Origin: RBG-13-51-18 sp050014095
Lineage (GTDB): Bacteria; Chloroflexota; Dehalococcoidia; Dehalococcoidales; RBG-16-60-22
Direction of reading: 5' to 3'
Assembly (NCBI GenBank): GCA_050014095.1
Contig: JBEKDZ010000002.1
Coordinates: 248,001-312,000 of the forward strand
Length of the DNA: 64,000 nt
The notes below the pieces were generated by a model. The model worked only from the letters and a program-made list of their open reading frames with translations. It did no database searches and had not been told where the DNA came from. Numbering within the stretch: position 1 is the first letter of the stretch; every line of letters starts with the position of its first letter. A program made the translations under genes and the position numbers. Below, in pieces: positions 16,452 to 24,197 of this stretch.

Positions 16452-17543
16452 TTAAAACATAATAACGTTACGTATCGCTTCGCCTTTTTCCGAGGACGCC
16501 AGGGCTTCGTTGATTTTTTCGAAGGAATAGTGACCAGAGATAAGCTCGTCCAGCTTGAGTCGGCCGATTTTATAAAGTTCAATCAGACGGGCGATATCAA
16601 TGCGCAGGCGTACCGCTCCCATGGCGCTGCCCGTCAGCTTTTTACCCGCCATAAAGTCCAGAGGTGTAAAGGCGGATAGCTGTTCACCATGCCCGTGACC
16701 GATAATCACCGTCGTGCCATCCCGGGCAGACATCATAAAGCCCATACGGAGGATTTCGATACCCGCCACCGCAACGATAACATAATCCGCGCCGCGCCCG
16801 TAGGTAAGCTCATGCACTTTCTTAATGGGGTCCTTTTCTACTTTGGCGTTAACCGTATGGGTGGCGCCGAAAACTTTAGCCGTTGTCAGTTTACTATCAC
16901 GCACATCCACGGCAATAATCGGGTAAGCCCCGACAAAATGCGCACCCTGTATCGCATTGAGACCGACACCGCCACAGCCGACCACGGCAACACTGCTATT
17001 AGCCGTCACTTTAGCCCGGTATAGTATCGCCCCAAAACCTGAAATAACACCGCAGGCGAGCAGGCAGGCGCGGTCTACGGGTAAATCCGTTGGCACTTTT
17101 ACCAGGTTGACCTCGGGAATGGTGGCATATTCGGCAAAGCCAGCCACCGCGCCGGCATACTGCGTAATACGCTGGCCTTTTTTATTAACGTATTTCCCTG
17201 GCGCATACAGATAAAGCCTGTTGGTCGTACACTGACTTGAAAGCCCGATACGGCAATAGTAGCATTGCCCGCAGCCTTCCGGGATGATGCTGCCGATGAC
17301 AGTATCGCCGGGTTTAACGTAAGTAACCCCCTCGCCCACCTCTTCAACATAGCCACATATTTCATGTCCTGCTATCGCCGGCAGTTTAATATCACCATGC
17401 TCGCCCTTCATGGCATGGATATCGCTATGGCAAATAGCCGTCGCCGCCAGGCGTATTTTTACCTCGCCCCTTCCCGGCGGGTCTAATGTCACCTCTTCAA
17501 TCACCAATGGCTTACCGATTTCATAGATGATGGCTGCTTTCAT
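16452..17543 (-). CDS. Zinc-dependent alcohol dehydrogenase, MDR superfamily (363 aa)
   Basis: Medium-chain dehydrogenase that interconverts alcohols and aldehydes or ketones with NAD(H). Catalytic zinc ligands are Cys in TAICHSDIH and His-Glu in AGHEICGYVEEVG. The structural zinc site has all four cysteines (CGQCYYCRIGLSSQC, near residues 91-105). The Rossmann motif is VAVVGCGGVGLNAIQ, and an acidic residue follows in IIAVDV, suggesting NAD. Full length. It lies alone on the minus strand, head to head with the cupin gene at 17688. An aldehyde product could feed the aldehyde oxidoreductase at 2913, but that is inference. Confidence 0.93.
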   Translation of the reverse strand: MKAAIIYEIGKPLVIEEVTLDPPGRGEVKIRLAATAICHSDIHAMKGEHGDIKLPAIAGHEICGYVEEVGEGVTYVKPGDTVIGSIIPEGCGQCYYCRIGLSSQCTTNRLYLYAPGKYVNKKGQRITQYAGAVAGFAEYATIPEVNLVKVPTDLPVDRACLLACGVISGFGAILYRAKVTANSSVAVVGCGGVGLNAIQGAHFVGAYPIIAVDVRDSKLTTAKVFGATHTVNAKVEKDPIKKVHELTYGRGADYVIVAVAGIEILRMGFMMSARDGTTVIIGHGHGEQLSAFTPLDFMAGKKLTGSAMGAVRLRIDIARLIELYKIGRLKLDELISGHYSFEKINEALASSEKGEAIRNVIMF

Positions 17544-17626
17544 CTTACCTCCTTTATACCATGCGAAACAGACTTTACCAGTAGTCTATATATCATAGTT
17601 AGTAATGTCAAACCCGATAGAATTAT

Positions 17627-17654
17627 TTGACAGCTATCGTCACGATGCGATAAT
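17627..17654 (+). promoter_or_regulatory. Promoter of the cupin-ferredoxin cluster
   Basis: Perfect TTGACA (17627-17632), 16-bp spacer, GATAAT (17649-17654); the first start codon is at 17688. Confidence 0.65.
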
Positions 17655-17687
17655 ATTTCGGCAAGTGCAAAGAAGGAGGGCTGAATT

Positions 17688-18203
17688 ATGGCCGTAAAGA
17701 AATACGCCAAGTACATCTATGAGTATGACCCCAAAATGTTCCCCAGAGAGCGCCGTCCCGTCATGGCATACATGGATAACAATCTGGCGAAGGGCAGCAA
17801 CTTTTATTTAATTCACTGGATACTGCCGGGTTTCGGCATGCAGAAGGAGTGGGAATTTAAATATGCCGGCCATCCGCCGCATATCCATAAAGATGCCGAG
17901 CTGCTTTTCCATATCGGCACCGACCCCGAAAATCCCATGGACCTTGGAGCAGAAGTGCGCATGTACCTGGGACCGGAGCTTGAGGAGCACACGATTACAC
18001 GGACGTGCTGCATCTGGATACCACCGAATTTTATACACTCCCCGTGGAAGCCCATCAGCTGCCGCCGACCCTGGATATTCATGGAGTTCAACCAGGGTCC
18101 GGTGCATACCGAAAAATCCTACCGACAAATTCTACCCAAGGAAGATAGAGCCAGAATGGATTGGTCGATGTGGCCCGACGATAAATACGAGGCTCCAGCC
18201 TAA
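17688..18203 (+). CDS. Small cupin-like protein, paralogue 3 (171 aa)
   Basis: Strong member of the local cupin family. Metal-ligand candidates are H65-x-H67-x3-E71 (PPHIHKDAELLFHIGTDP) and H117 after IWIPPNFIH. The shared block ENPMDLGAEVRMYLGPELEEH lies between them. It is soluble, with no tail. AAGGAGGG precedes the ATG. It heads a probable operon with a ferredoxin, an acetyltransferase and the next cupin paralogue. That context hints at a redox or metal-linked role, but the function is unknown. Confidence 0.78.
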   Translation: MAVKKYAKYIYEYDPKMFPRERRPVMAYMDNNLAKGSNFYLIHWILPGFGMQKEWEFKYAGHPPHIHKDAELLFHIGTDPENPMDLGAEVRMYLGPELEEHTITRTCCIWIPPNFIHSPWKPISCRRPWIFMEFNQGPVHTEKSYRQILPKEDRARMDWSMWPDDKYEAPA

Positions 18204-18243
18204 AGCGCTAAAAACAATAGATTTTAAATAACTGGAGGATAAA

Positions 18244-18456
18244 GTGGCTTACAAGATAAATACCAAAAAATGCCTCAAGTGCGGACTCTGCGTCACGCAG
18301 TGCCCGGAAAAAGCGATAGTGGTGGATAATAAGGTCACCGAAAGCGATGGTCTGACGCTCTACACCACAAGGATAGACCCCAAGAAATGCACCGGCTGCA
18401 ACGAATGCTTCTCCTTCGAGTGGTGGTGCCCAGCCAAGGCGATTATCAAGGGATAA
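18244..18456 (+). CDS. Two-cluster [4Fe-4S] ferredoxin (70 aa)
   Basis: A small electron carrier. The first cluster motif is CLKCGLCVTQCP; the second, CTGCNECFSFEWWCPAKAI, has a longer gap before its last Cys, as in oxidoreductase-associated ferredoxins. The start is GTG with TGGAGG upstream. It is sandwiched between cupin paralogue 3 and an acetyltransferase, suggesting co-expression. Its partner could be any of the nearby oxidoreductases. Confidence 0.92.
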   Translation: MAYKINTKKCLKCGLCVTQCPEKAIVVDNKVTESDGLTLYTTRIDPKKCTGCNECFSFEWWCPAKAIIKG

Positions 18457-18461
18457 ATATA

Positions 18462-18953
18462 TTGGACACCCTGAAAATAAAAACCGTCACGTCGGAAGAT
18501 ATAGACGATGTTTTAAAAGTGTACCGCCAGTGCGAAGATTTTTTAGCGCTGGGACCGCGACCGGAAGCCTCGGCAGAAATGGTGTTGAGTGATATGGAGG
18601 AAGCGCGGCGGGAGGGGGGAATTTTCCGGGGTATTTATACCGGTGATAAAATGATCGGAGTAGTAAGCTACGTCAGGAAAGGTTTTAAAGGCAAACTTTC
18701 TAACGCTTTTCTTTCCTTGCTGATGATTATTCCGTCTTTCCGCGGTAAAGAGACAGGAACAAAAATAGTTAAAATGGTCGAAAAAGAAATCCTAGCCGAT
18801 GCCCATGTAATGGCAATTCTCTCGGCGGTACAGGTAAATAATCCCAATGCCCGGCGCTTTTGGGAGAAGAACGGTTATCGCATCGTTAGCGGGCCAGAAG
18901 CAAAACCCGATAAAACGACGGTTTTTCAACTACGCAAAGACGTCAACAGATAA
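18462..18953 (+). CDS. GNAT-family N-acetyltransferase (163 aa)
   Basis: The GNAT core is visible: IGVVSYVRKG strand, then LMIIPSFRGKETGTKIVKMVEKEI (acetyl-CoA loop and helix) and NNPNARRFWEKNGYRIV near the end. The probable start is TTG 18462 with AAGGGA eight bases upstream, only five bases after the ferredoxin stop. The substrate is unknown. The cupin paralogue 4 gene follows within 21 bases, so this is an operon member. Confidence 0.83.
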   Translation: MDTLKIKTVTSEDIDDVLKVYRQCEDFLALGPRPEASAEMVLSDMEEARREGGIFRGIYTGDKMIGVVSYVRKGFKGKLSNAFLSLLMIIPSFRGKETGTKIVKMVEKEILADAHVMAILSAVQVNNPNARRFWEKNGYRIVSGPEAKPDKTTVFQLRKDVNR

Positions 18954-18973
18954 ATAAAGTTGGAGGCTGGAAA

Positions 18974-19471
18974 ATGGCTAAATTGAAATACAGTCAGTAC
19001 TTTCTCCATGAGCTGCCGGAAGAAGTGCGTAAAAAGGGCTTCGGGCGGATGCCATCGATGGTCGCCTATACCGATAACGATATCATCGCCGGCAGCAAGT
19101 ATTTTTCCGTGATGCTGATGGGCGAGGAAGCGACCAAGGTAGCGGGACATGGACCACACATCCATCAGGACCCGGAATTACTGGTAGCGCTCGGCACCGA
19201 CCCGGAAAACCCTAAAGACCTCGGCGCGGACATAGAAGTGTGCATGGGACCGGAAATGGAAAGCCATATCATTACCGAATCCACGATGATATGGATACCG
19301 GCGAAATTTATCCACTGTCCCTTCCGGGTTCTTAAGGTGCGGCGGCCTTTCCTGTTCATCCAGTGCCAGTACGCCCCCAAACTCACCGAAACCGCGCTGA
19401 AAAAGCTGGTGGCAGAAGAGCTAAGGGATAAAATGATCTTTGTCAACGCCGACGGCAAACAGAAGGACTAG
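18974..19471 (+). CDS. Small cupin-like protein, paralogue 4 (165 aa)
   Basis: Closest in pattern to paralogue 3: H62-x-H64-x3-E68 (GPHIHQDPELLVALGTDP), KDLGADIEVCMGPEMESH and IWIPAKFIH with H114. GGAGG precedes the ATG. It closes the promoter-cupin-ferredoxin-GNAT-cupin cluster. Two divergent family members in one operon argue for non-redundant roles or a heteromer. Unknown function. Confidence 0.78.
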   Translation: MAKLKYSQYFLHELPEEVRKKGFGRMPSMVAYTDNDIIAGSKYFSVMLMGEEATKVAGHGPHIHQDPELLVALGTDPENPKDLGADIEVCMGPEMESHIITESTMIWIPAKFIHCPFRVLKVRRPFLFIQCQYAPKLTETALKKLVAEELRDKMIFVNADGKQKD

Positions 19472-19561
19472 GTTCAGCCATAGCAGCATTATTACATTGA
19501 TAATCCATTGCTTTTATGCAAGTTAACATGTTACTATAAAGTAACCAATAAGGAGGCATAT

Positions 19562-19990
19562 ATGGATACGCAATATATTACCCTCATAGTCACCGGGGCA
19601 GGAGTCGTGGTTGCGCTCGGTATTTTCGCCATTATCTGGTACTATTTCTACAACATCCAAAAAAAGCTGGATAATCTTAATCAGGATGCCAGAATATTCA
19701 GTGATAGCGCCAGGAGCTTGAGTCTGGATGTAAAATCCTTATCATTGAGTTTAAGCGCCTTCGGACAAGATGTTAAAGGCATCAATCAATATTCAGCTAC
19801 CTTGAGCCAGGATATAAAAATCTTTAACCAGACCACCGAGAATCTATCACAAAATGTGGAGAAACTCACCGCCGGTGTTAATATGTTGTCTGAAAGCCAG
19901 AACAAAATGACCGCGTCGGTAGCGCTTGTCGAACAAAAACAAGAGGATGCGGTAAAATCAATGGAGCGTATCGCCAAACACTTTTCCTAG
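19562..19990 (+). CDS. Single-pass membrane protein with long coiled coil (142 aa)
   Basis: One N-terminal membrane helix (about residues 5-28) is followed by heptad-like repeats to the C-terminus (LSLDVKSLSLSLSAFGQDVKG, LSQNVEKLTAGVNML). The repeats of 'LSQD/N' type resemble methyl-accepting or DUF948-like stalks. No catalytic domain is present. AAGGAGG precedes ATG 19562, and a clear terminator follows, so it stands alone. Possibly an envelope or scaffold protein. Confidence 0.7.
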   Translation: MDTQYITLIVTGAGVVVALGIFAIIWYYFYNIQKKLDNLNQDARIFSDSARSLSLDVKSLSLSLSAFGQDVKGINQYSATLSQDIKIFNQTTENLSQNVEKLTAGVNMLSESQNKMTASVALVEQKQEDAVKSMERIAKHFS

Positions 19991-20035
19991 TAAGATAACA
20001 AATCCAAAAAAAATAATTTAAAATGTGTAATATCA

Positions 20036-20077
20036 GGGGAGTGTACAGGAAATCGAGTATCACACACTCCCCTTTTT
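20036..20077 (+). terminator. Rho-independent terminator
   Basis: GGGGAGTGT (20036-20044) pairs with ACACTCCCC (20064-20072), followed by TTTTT. Confidence 0.82.
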
Positions 20078-20177
20078 ATTGCCTTCAGCAAATCGTTAGG
20101 GCCACTTGTCAAAGAGTGTGAAATCAAGGTATACTTAGATAACTTATTCTATATTTTCGGTTGGGAGGAGGACCCCC

Positions 20178-20393
20178 ATGGAACAGATTAGTTTCCCCAA
20201 ATGTCAAAAATGTAATACCGGTGACCTTGTGCCTTTATCAGATTTCGGCAGTCAGGGAGCGTCGATACAGTATAAAGCCTGGATTTGCACCAATCCTGAT
20301 TGCGGTTTTAATCTGAAAATCAGGAATGGTGACGTTTATAGAGATGAGCCTATCATGAGCGGCACTCTACACAACTCCCGTCCCAGACAGTAA
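20178..20393 (+). CDS. Small zinc-ribbon protein (71 aa)
   Basis: Two cysteine pairs, PKCQKCN (residues 9-12) and ICTNPDCGFN (about 36-42), form a zinc ribbon, with a short tail. The ribosome site is GGGAGGAGG. There is no further domain; such proteins can be transcription- or translation-associated, but no role can be assigned. It lies directly upstream of comF. Confidence 0.68.
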   Translation: MEQISFPKCQKCNTGDLVPLSDFGSQGASIQYKAWICTNPDCGFNLKIRNGDVYRDEPIMSGTLHNSRPRQ

Positions 20394-20427
20394 TCCAGCG
20401 AGTTATCTGAAAAATCGATAATTGCGG

Positions 20428-21138
20428 ATGGCAACCGTGCTTCCTCCAATAACGAAGCTCAAGAGGGTAGCACTCGACCTGTTTTTCCCGCCGTGGTGTA
20501 TCGGCTGCGGCAGGGAAGGCAAATACATCTGTGATGCCTGCCTCCAGAATTTACCGCTGATTTCCCCGCCAATTTGCATCACCTGTGGACGACCGCTTAC
20601 TATTGATAATACCTGTCCCGGCTGTATCGAAAAGCCGGTGGAAATCGACGGCATACGCGCCCCGTTCTTGTTTGACGGAGTTATCCGTAAAGCTGTTCAC
20701 GAGCTTAAATACCGCAATCTTAAAGCTATAGCACCGTTGTTAAGCGGTTTCTTATATGATTTCCTCCTGGAGAATCCCCTCCCCATCGAAGTACTGGTGC
20801 CAGTACCAATACATAAGAAACGTCTCCGCGAACGCGGCTATAATCAATCGTCCCTGATAGTCCGTGAGTTAGGTAAAATGACCGGTATGCCGCTAATTGA
20901 AGATAGCTTGATTCGCCAGGTAAATACGCAGCCACAGGTGAGGACAGCCAGCGCCGCCGAAAGGCGGAGGAATCTCGCCGATGCCTTCGCCTGCATCGAT
21001 AGGCGGTTAGAGGGCAAACGTGTATTACTAATCGATGATGTATCTACCTCCGGGGCAACCCTGAATACCGGGGCGGGGGTGCTGAAAGCCGCCGGCGCTG
21101 CCAGCGTTTGGGGACTGGCGATAGCCCTAGAAATATAA
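20428..21138 (+). CDS. comF: ComF-family amidophosphoribosyltransferase-like protein (236 aa)
   Basis: An N-terminal zinc-binding region (CIGCGREGKYICDAC, CITCGRPL, CPGC) leads to a phosphoribosyltransferase domain with the PRPP loop VLLIDDVSTSGATL near residue 195. ComF proteins act in DNA uptake in competent Gram-positives; in many other phyla the role is unproven. I chose ATG 20428; no clear ribosome site is visible. The hpf gene follows, 42 bases downstream, as part of a plus-strand run. Confidence 0.9.
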   Translation: MATVLPPITKLKRVALDLFFPPWCIGCGREGKYICDACLQNLPLISPPICITCGRPLTIDNTCPGCIEKPVEIDGIRAPFLFDGVIRKAVHELKYRNLKAIAPLLSGFLYDFLLENPLPIEVLVPVPIHKKRLRERGYNQSSLIVRELGKMTGMPLIEDSLIRQVNTQPQVRTASAAERRRNLADAFACIDRRLEGKRVLLIDDVSTSGATLNTGAGVLKAAGAASVWGLAIALEI

Positions 21139-21180
21139 AAACAAGCCCAGGGATTAGAATATTTAAAGGAGCGTGAAAAG

Positions 21181-21726
21181 ATGGAGCTTCAAATTACCGG
21201 TACCAACACCGAACTAACACCGAAAGCCCATAGCTATATCGAGCGTAAGCTGAATAAACTGAACAAACACCTCCCCGATATTATCGATATCAAAGCGGAG
21301 GTAGCTGCGGAACAAACGAAGTCCCCGCAGCAGCGCTATTTAATCAGGGCAACCGTCAATAGCAGCTCCGCGAAGGCGGCTTTTCACGCCGAAGAAAGAG
21401 CCGAAGACCTATTTAAAGCCGTCGATAAAGTCGCTGCCATGCTGACACGCCAGTTGGAAAAACATAAAGGCAAACTTTACAAAAGCAGCCGGAGAAATCC
21501 ACTAGCCCGCGGTAAATTCAAGCAGCCGGAAATAAATGTTCCCAGGAAAGTAGTTAAAACCAAGCATTTCGTCCTCGAGCCGATGGTGCTGGAAGAAGCC
21601 ATCGCCCAGATGGAAAGACTGGGACACGACTTTTTCTTGTTCTACGACGCTAACGCCAGTGAGGTCCGCCTGCTCTACCGGCGCAACGACGGGGATTACG
21701 GACTCATCGAGCCAGAGTTCAAATAA
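21181..21726 (+). CDS. hpf: Ribosome hibernation-promoting factor, long form (181 aa)
   Basis: The N-terminal HPF/RaiA domain (MELQITGTNTELTPKAHSYIERKL) is followed by a linker and the long-form C-terminal dimerisation domain (KHFVLEPMVLEEAIAQMERLGHDFFLFYDA). It binds 70S ribosomes and drives 100S dimer formation in stationary phase. AAAGGAG precedes the ATG. Its TAA stop shares a base with the next gene's ATG. Confidence 0.94.
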   Translation: MELQITGTNTELTPKAHSYIERKLNKLNKHLPDIIDIKAEVAAEQTKSPQQRYLIRATVNSSSAKAAFHAEERAEDLFKAVDKVAAMLTRQLEKHKGKLYKSSRRNPLARGKFKQPEINVPRKVVKTKHFVLEPMVLEEAIAQMERLGHDFFLFYDANASEVRLLYRRNDGDYGLIEPEFK

Positions 21727-22223
21727 TGCGTCAAAAAACATCTTATATTGTCTTTAAAATGGCGGTGGGCTGGGTGGGGATACTGGGTTCACCAACTGGA
21801 TTGAGGTGTATTACCCTGCCCCAGCCATCTGAAAAACAGGCGCTCACAGCGCTGGGAATAGATGATAAAGCGACGCCAGCCAAGGAGTATTTCCAAGACC
21901 TTATCCGGCGTTTCCGGGACTATTTTAACGGTCGGCGAGCGGATTTCCCAGATAAACTCGATTTAAACGAAGCTACGCCTTTCCAACGTAAGGTTTGGCA
22001 AGCAGCCAGACGCATCCCTTACGGACAAACCAGAAGCTACGGCTGGATAGCCCGGCAAATAGGCAAGCCAGGCGCGGCGCGGGCAGTGGGGCAGGCTCTG
22101 GGAAAGAATCCGCTGCCGATAATCATACCATGCCACCGCGTGTTAAGCAGCGACGGCGGATTGGGGGGATTTAGTGGGGGACTTAAAATGAAAAAATACC
22201 TGCTCGCGCTGGAAAAGAGATAA
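21726..22223 (+). CDS. ogt: Methylated-DNA--protein-cysteine methyltransferase (165 aa)
   Basis: Repairs O6-alkylguanine by suicidal transfer to the active-site Cys in IIIPCHRVLSSDGGLGGFSGGL. The helix-turn-helix part (ATPFQRKVWQAARRIPYGQTRSYGWIA) and the Arg finger context are intact. The ATG overlaps the hpf stop by one base (TAATG), implying coupled translation. Confidence 0.94.
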   Translation: MRQKTSYIVFKMAVGWVGILGSPTGLRCITLPQPSEKQALTALGIDDKATPAKEYFQDLIRRFRDYFNGRRADFPDKLDLNEATPFQRKVWQAARRIPYGQTRSYGWIARQIGKPGAARAVGQALGKNPLPIIIPCHRVLSSDGGLGGFSGGLKMKKYLLALEKR

Positions 22224-22227
22224 AAAA

Positions 22228-23025
22228 CTAGTACTTAATTTCATCCCCGGGGAGGACTGTCTTATAAAATTTTTTCCTGGCTTCGGCGGCGCCTCTTAGC
22301 ATCTGGTTCAAGAAGTCTGTCTCGTATTCCTCGATTAACCCCTCGCCGGCGAAGCTATAGTATTTATTATCGCCGATAATGATATGATCCAACACTTTAA
22401 GACGCATTATCCGGCCGGCATAAACCAGCTCACGGGTCAGGCTCTTATCGCTAGTGCTGGGGTCGACCGCGCCGGAAGGGTGGTTATGCACGAAAATCAG
22501 GGCGGCGGCGTTGCTTTTTAGCGCCCCTTCGATAACCTCACGGGGGGAGACAGCGCCGCTATTGACCGTTCCTTCGGCAAGGTCGATGGTATCGATAATC
22601 TGGTTCTGGCTGCTCAAATAAAGAACCTTAAAGACCTCTTTCTTCAGTCCGCGCATAGAATGGTAGAGATAATCGAAAACCTCCTGCGAAGAGCGATAGA
22701 AAGGCTTTTCCAGCATTTTAGCGTGCAGAAACTCACGAGCGACCTCCTGCACCAGTTTGATGCCGAAGGCGCTATGGGCGCCAACACCCTTTATCTGCTG
22801 CAGCTCCTCAATAGGGGCTTCCAGGACACCGCGTAGGGTTTGAAATTTCTCGATAGCTTCTTTAGCGGCCGGCTTACAGTCCTTACGCGGCGTTCCCAGA
22901 CTCAACAGCAGCTCCACGATTTCATAATCGTGGAAGCCTCTCAAGCCAGACTTGAGGAACTTTTCCCGCAGTCTTCTTCGATGCCCTTCGTGCGTATCAA
23001 CCGGGATGGTTTTTGGTTTTTCCAT
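22228..23025 (-). CDS. radC: RadC/JAB-domain DNA repair-like protein (265 aa)
   Basis: N-terminal helix-hairpin-helix region (IEELQQIKGVGAHSAFGIKL) and a C-terminal JAMM metalloprotease-like domain with HNHPSGAVDPSTSD near residues 180-193. RadC is common in bacteria but its biochemical role is unsettled. It converges on ogt with four bases between stops. It ends a minus-strand run dnaE, site-2 protease, radC with short gaps. Confidence 0.93.
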   Translation of the reverse strand: MEKPKTIPVDTHEGHRRRLREKFLKSGLRGFHDYEIVELLLSLGTPRKDCKPAAKEAIEKFQTLRGVLEAPIEELQQIKGVGAHSAFGIKLVQEVAREFLHAKMLEKPFYRSSQEVFDYLYHSMRGLKKEVFKVLYLSSQNQIIDTIDLAEGTVNSGAVSPREVIEGALKSNAAALIFVHNHPSGAVDPSTSDKSLTRELVYAGRIMRLKVLDHIIIGDNKYYSFAGEGLIEEYETDFLNQMLRGAAEARKKFYKTVLPGDEIKY

Positions 23026-23045
23026 CGCTACAAGCCTTTTCTATT

Positions 23046-24164
23046 TCATCGCAAACCAAGCTCGGCATTCACCTGGATGAGGCGGATAATATCGGCGCGG
23101 CTTAAAAGTCCGCCGCATTTTCCCTGGTCACTAATAAGCACCTGGTTAACATCGTTTTTCGCAATCAACATCATCGCTGTGTTCAAATTCTCTTCCGGCG
23201 ATACCGTATAAAGCGGCTCGCTAGTCATTATCTGCTTGACCGGCGTTACCGCCCATTTATCCTGCGGTACTTTCTTGACGTCAGTAATCGTGGCGATGCC
23301 GACCAGCTGCCCGTTATGACAAACGGGCACTGCCCTGCCGTGCTGTTTGCGGAAGATGTTACGCACCATCTCCTCTACCGTTGTCTCGGGCTCGATGGTA
23401 ACCGTATTCGGATTCATCAGCTCCCGCACCTTGATATGACTCAAGCGCTCACGCAGCGCGACTTCTTTGCGGCTGGCATCAGCCGAGCTATTGAGAAACC
23501 AGCCGATAAAAGCGAGCCACAGTCCAGTAAACAAGCTGACGGATATCATCAGAAAAAGACCCAGTCCGATAAAAGCCCAGCCGAAGAATTGACCTACTAT
23601 CCCGGCGATATCAGTGGCTCTGGTCAAGTTACCCGTCGAACCCCAGATAATAGAACGCAGCACACGGCCTCCATCCATAGGAAACCCGGGCAGCAGGTTG
23701 AAGGCGCCGAGATATATGTTGATGATAGCCATATAGCTTAAAATCGCTGCCAGAGGAGTAGTTTTATCAGCGGGAAGGAAAGATAGTCCCCAGAAGATAG
23801 CCGCTAAGGCAAGGCTGGTCACCGGACCGACGATAGCCATCACAAACTCGGCGGCTGGCTTTTGCGGCTCTCCTTCCAGATTGCTCACGCCGCCGAGGAT
23901 GAAAAGCGTGATACTGTGCACCGGAATACCCCGCGCATTAGCAACCAGAGAATGAGCGAGCTCATGCAGCAGCACCGAAACGAAAATCAATAGCGCCGCT
24001 ATCACGCCCGTTATCCAGTAGACAGCCGTGCTCCAGTCGGTATATCCTGAAGGAAAGTAAACCTGGGCGAGCGTCCAGCTGAAGAAGATAAGGGCAAAAA
24101 TCCAGGTATAATGTATGCCTATCGTTATACCGGCAATACGGAAAAGTTTAAATGAGGCTTTCAT
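23046..24164 (-). CDS. Site-2-type zinc metalloprotease with two CBS domains (372 aa)
   Basis: An integral-membrane M50 protease. The zinc site is HELAHSLVANARG (near residue 67), and the second motif NLLPGFPMDGGRVL (near residue 155) supplies the Asp ligand. About six membrane segments span residues 1-215. Two cytoplasmic CBS domains follow (MNPNTVTIEPETTVEEMV; MTSEPLYTVSPEENL), likely sensing adenine nucleotides. GGAGGGGG precedes the ATG. The substrate is unknown; relatives cleave anti-sigma factors or other membrane regulators. Confidence 0.93.
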   Translation of the reverse strand: MKASFKLFRIAGITIGIHYTWIFALIFFSWTLAQVYFPSGYTDWSTAVYWITGVIAALLIFVSVLLHELAHSLVANARGIPVHSITLFILGGVSNLEGEPQKPAAEFVMAIVGPVTSLALAAIFWGLSFLPADKTTPLAAILSYMAIINIYLGAFNLLPGFPMDGGRVLRSIIWGSTGNLTRATDIAGIVGQFFGWAFIGLGLFLMISVSLFTGLWLAFIGWFLNSSADASRKEVALRERLSHIKVRELMNPNTVTIEPETTVEEMVRNIFRKQHGRAVPVCHNGQLVGIATITDVKKVPQDKWAVTPVKQIMTSEPLYTVSPEENLNTAMMLIAKNDVNQVLISDQGKCGGLLSRADIIRLIQVNAELGLR

Positions 24165-24197
24165 GCTTCCCCCTCCTTACTCCCTACTTCAGGTATA

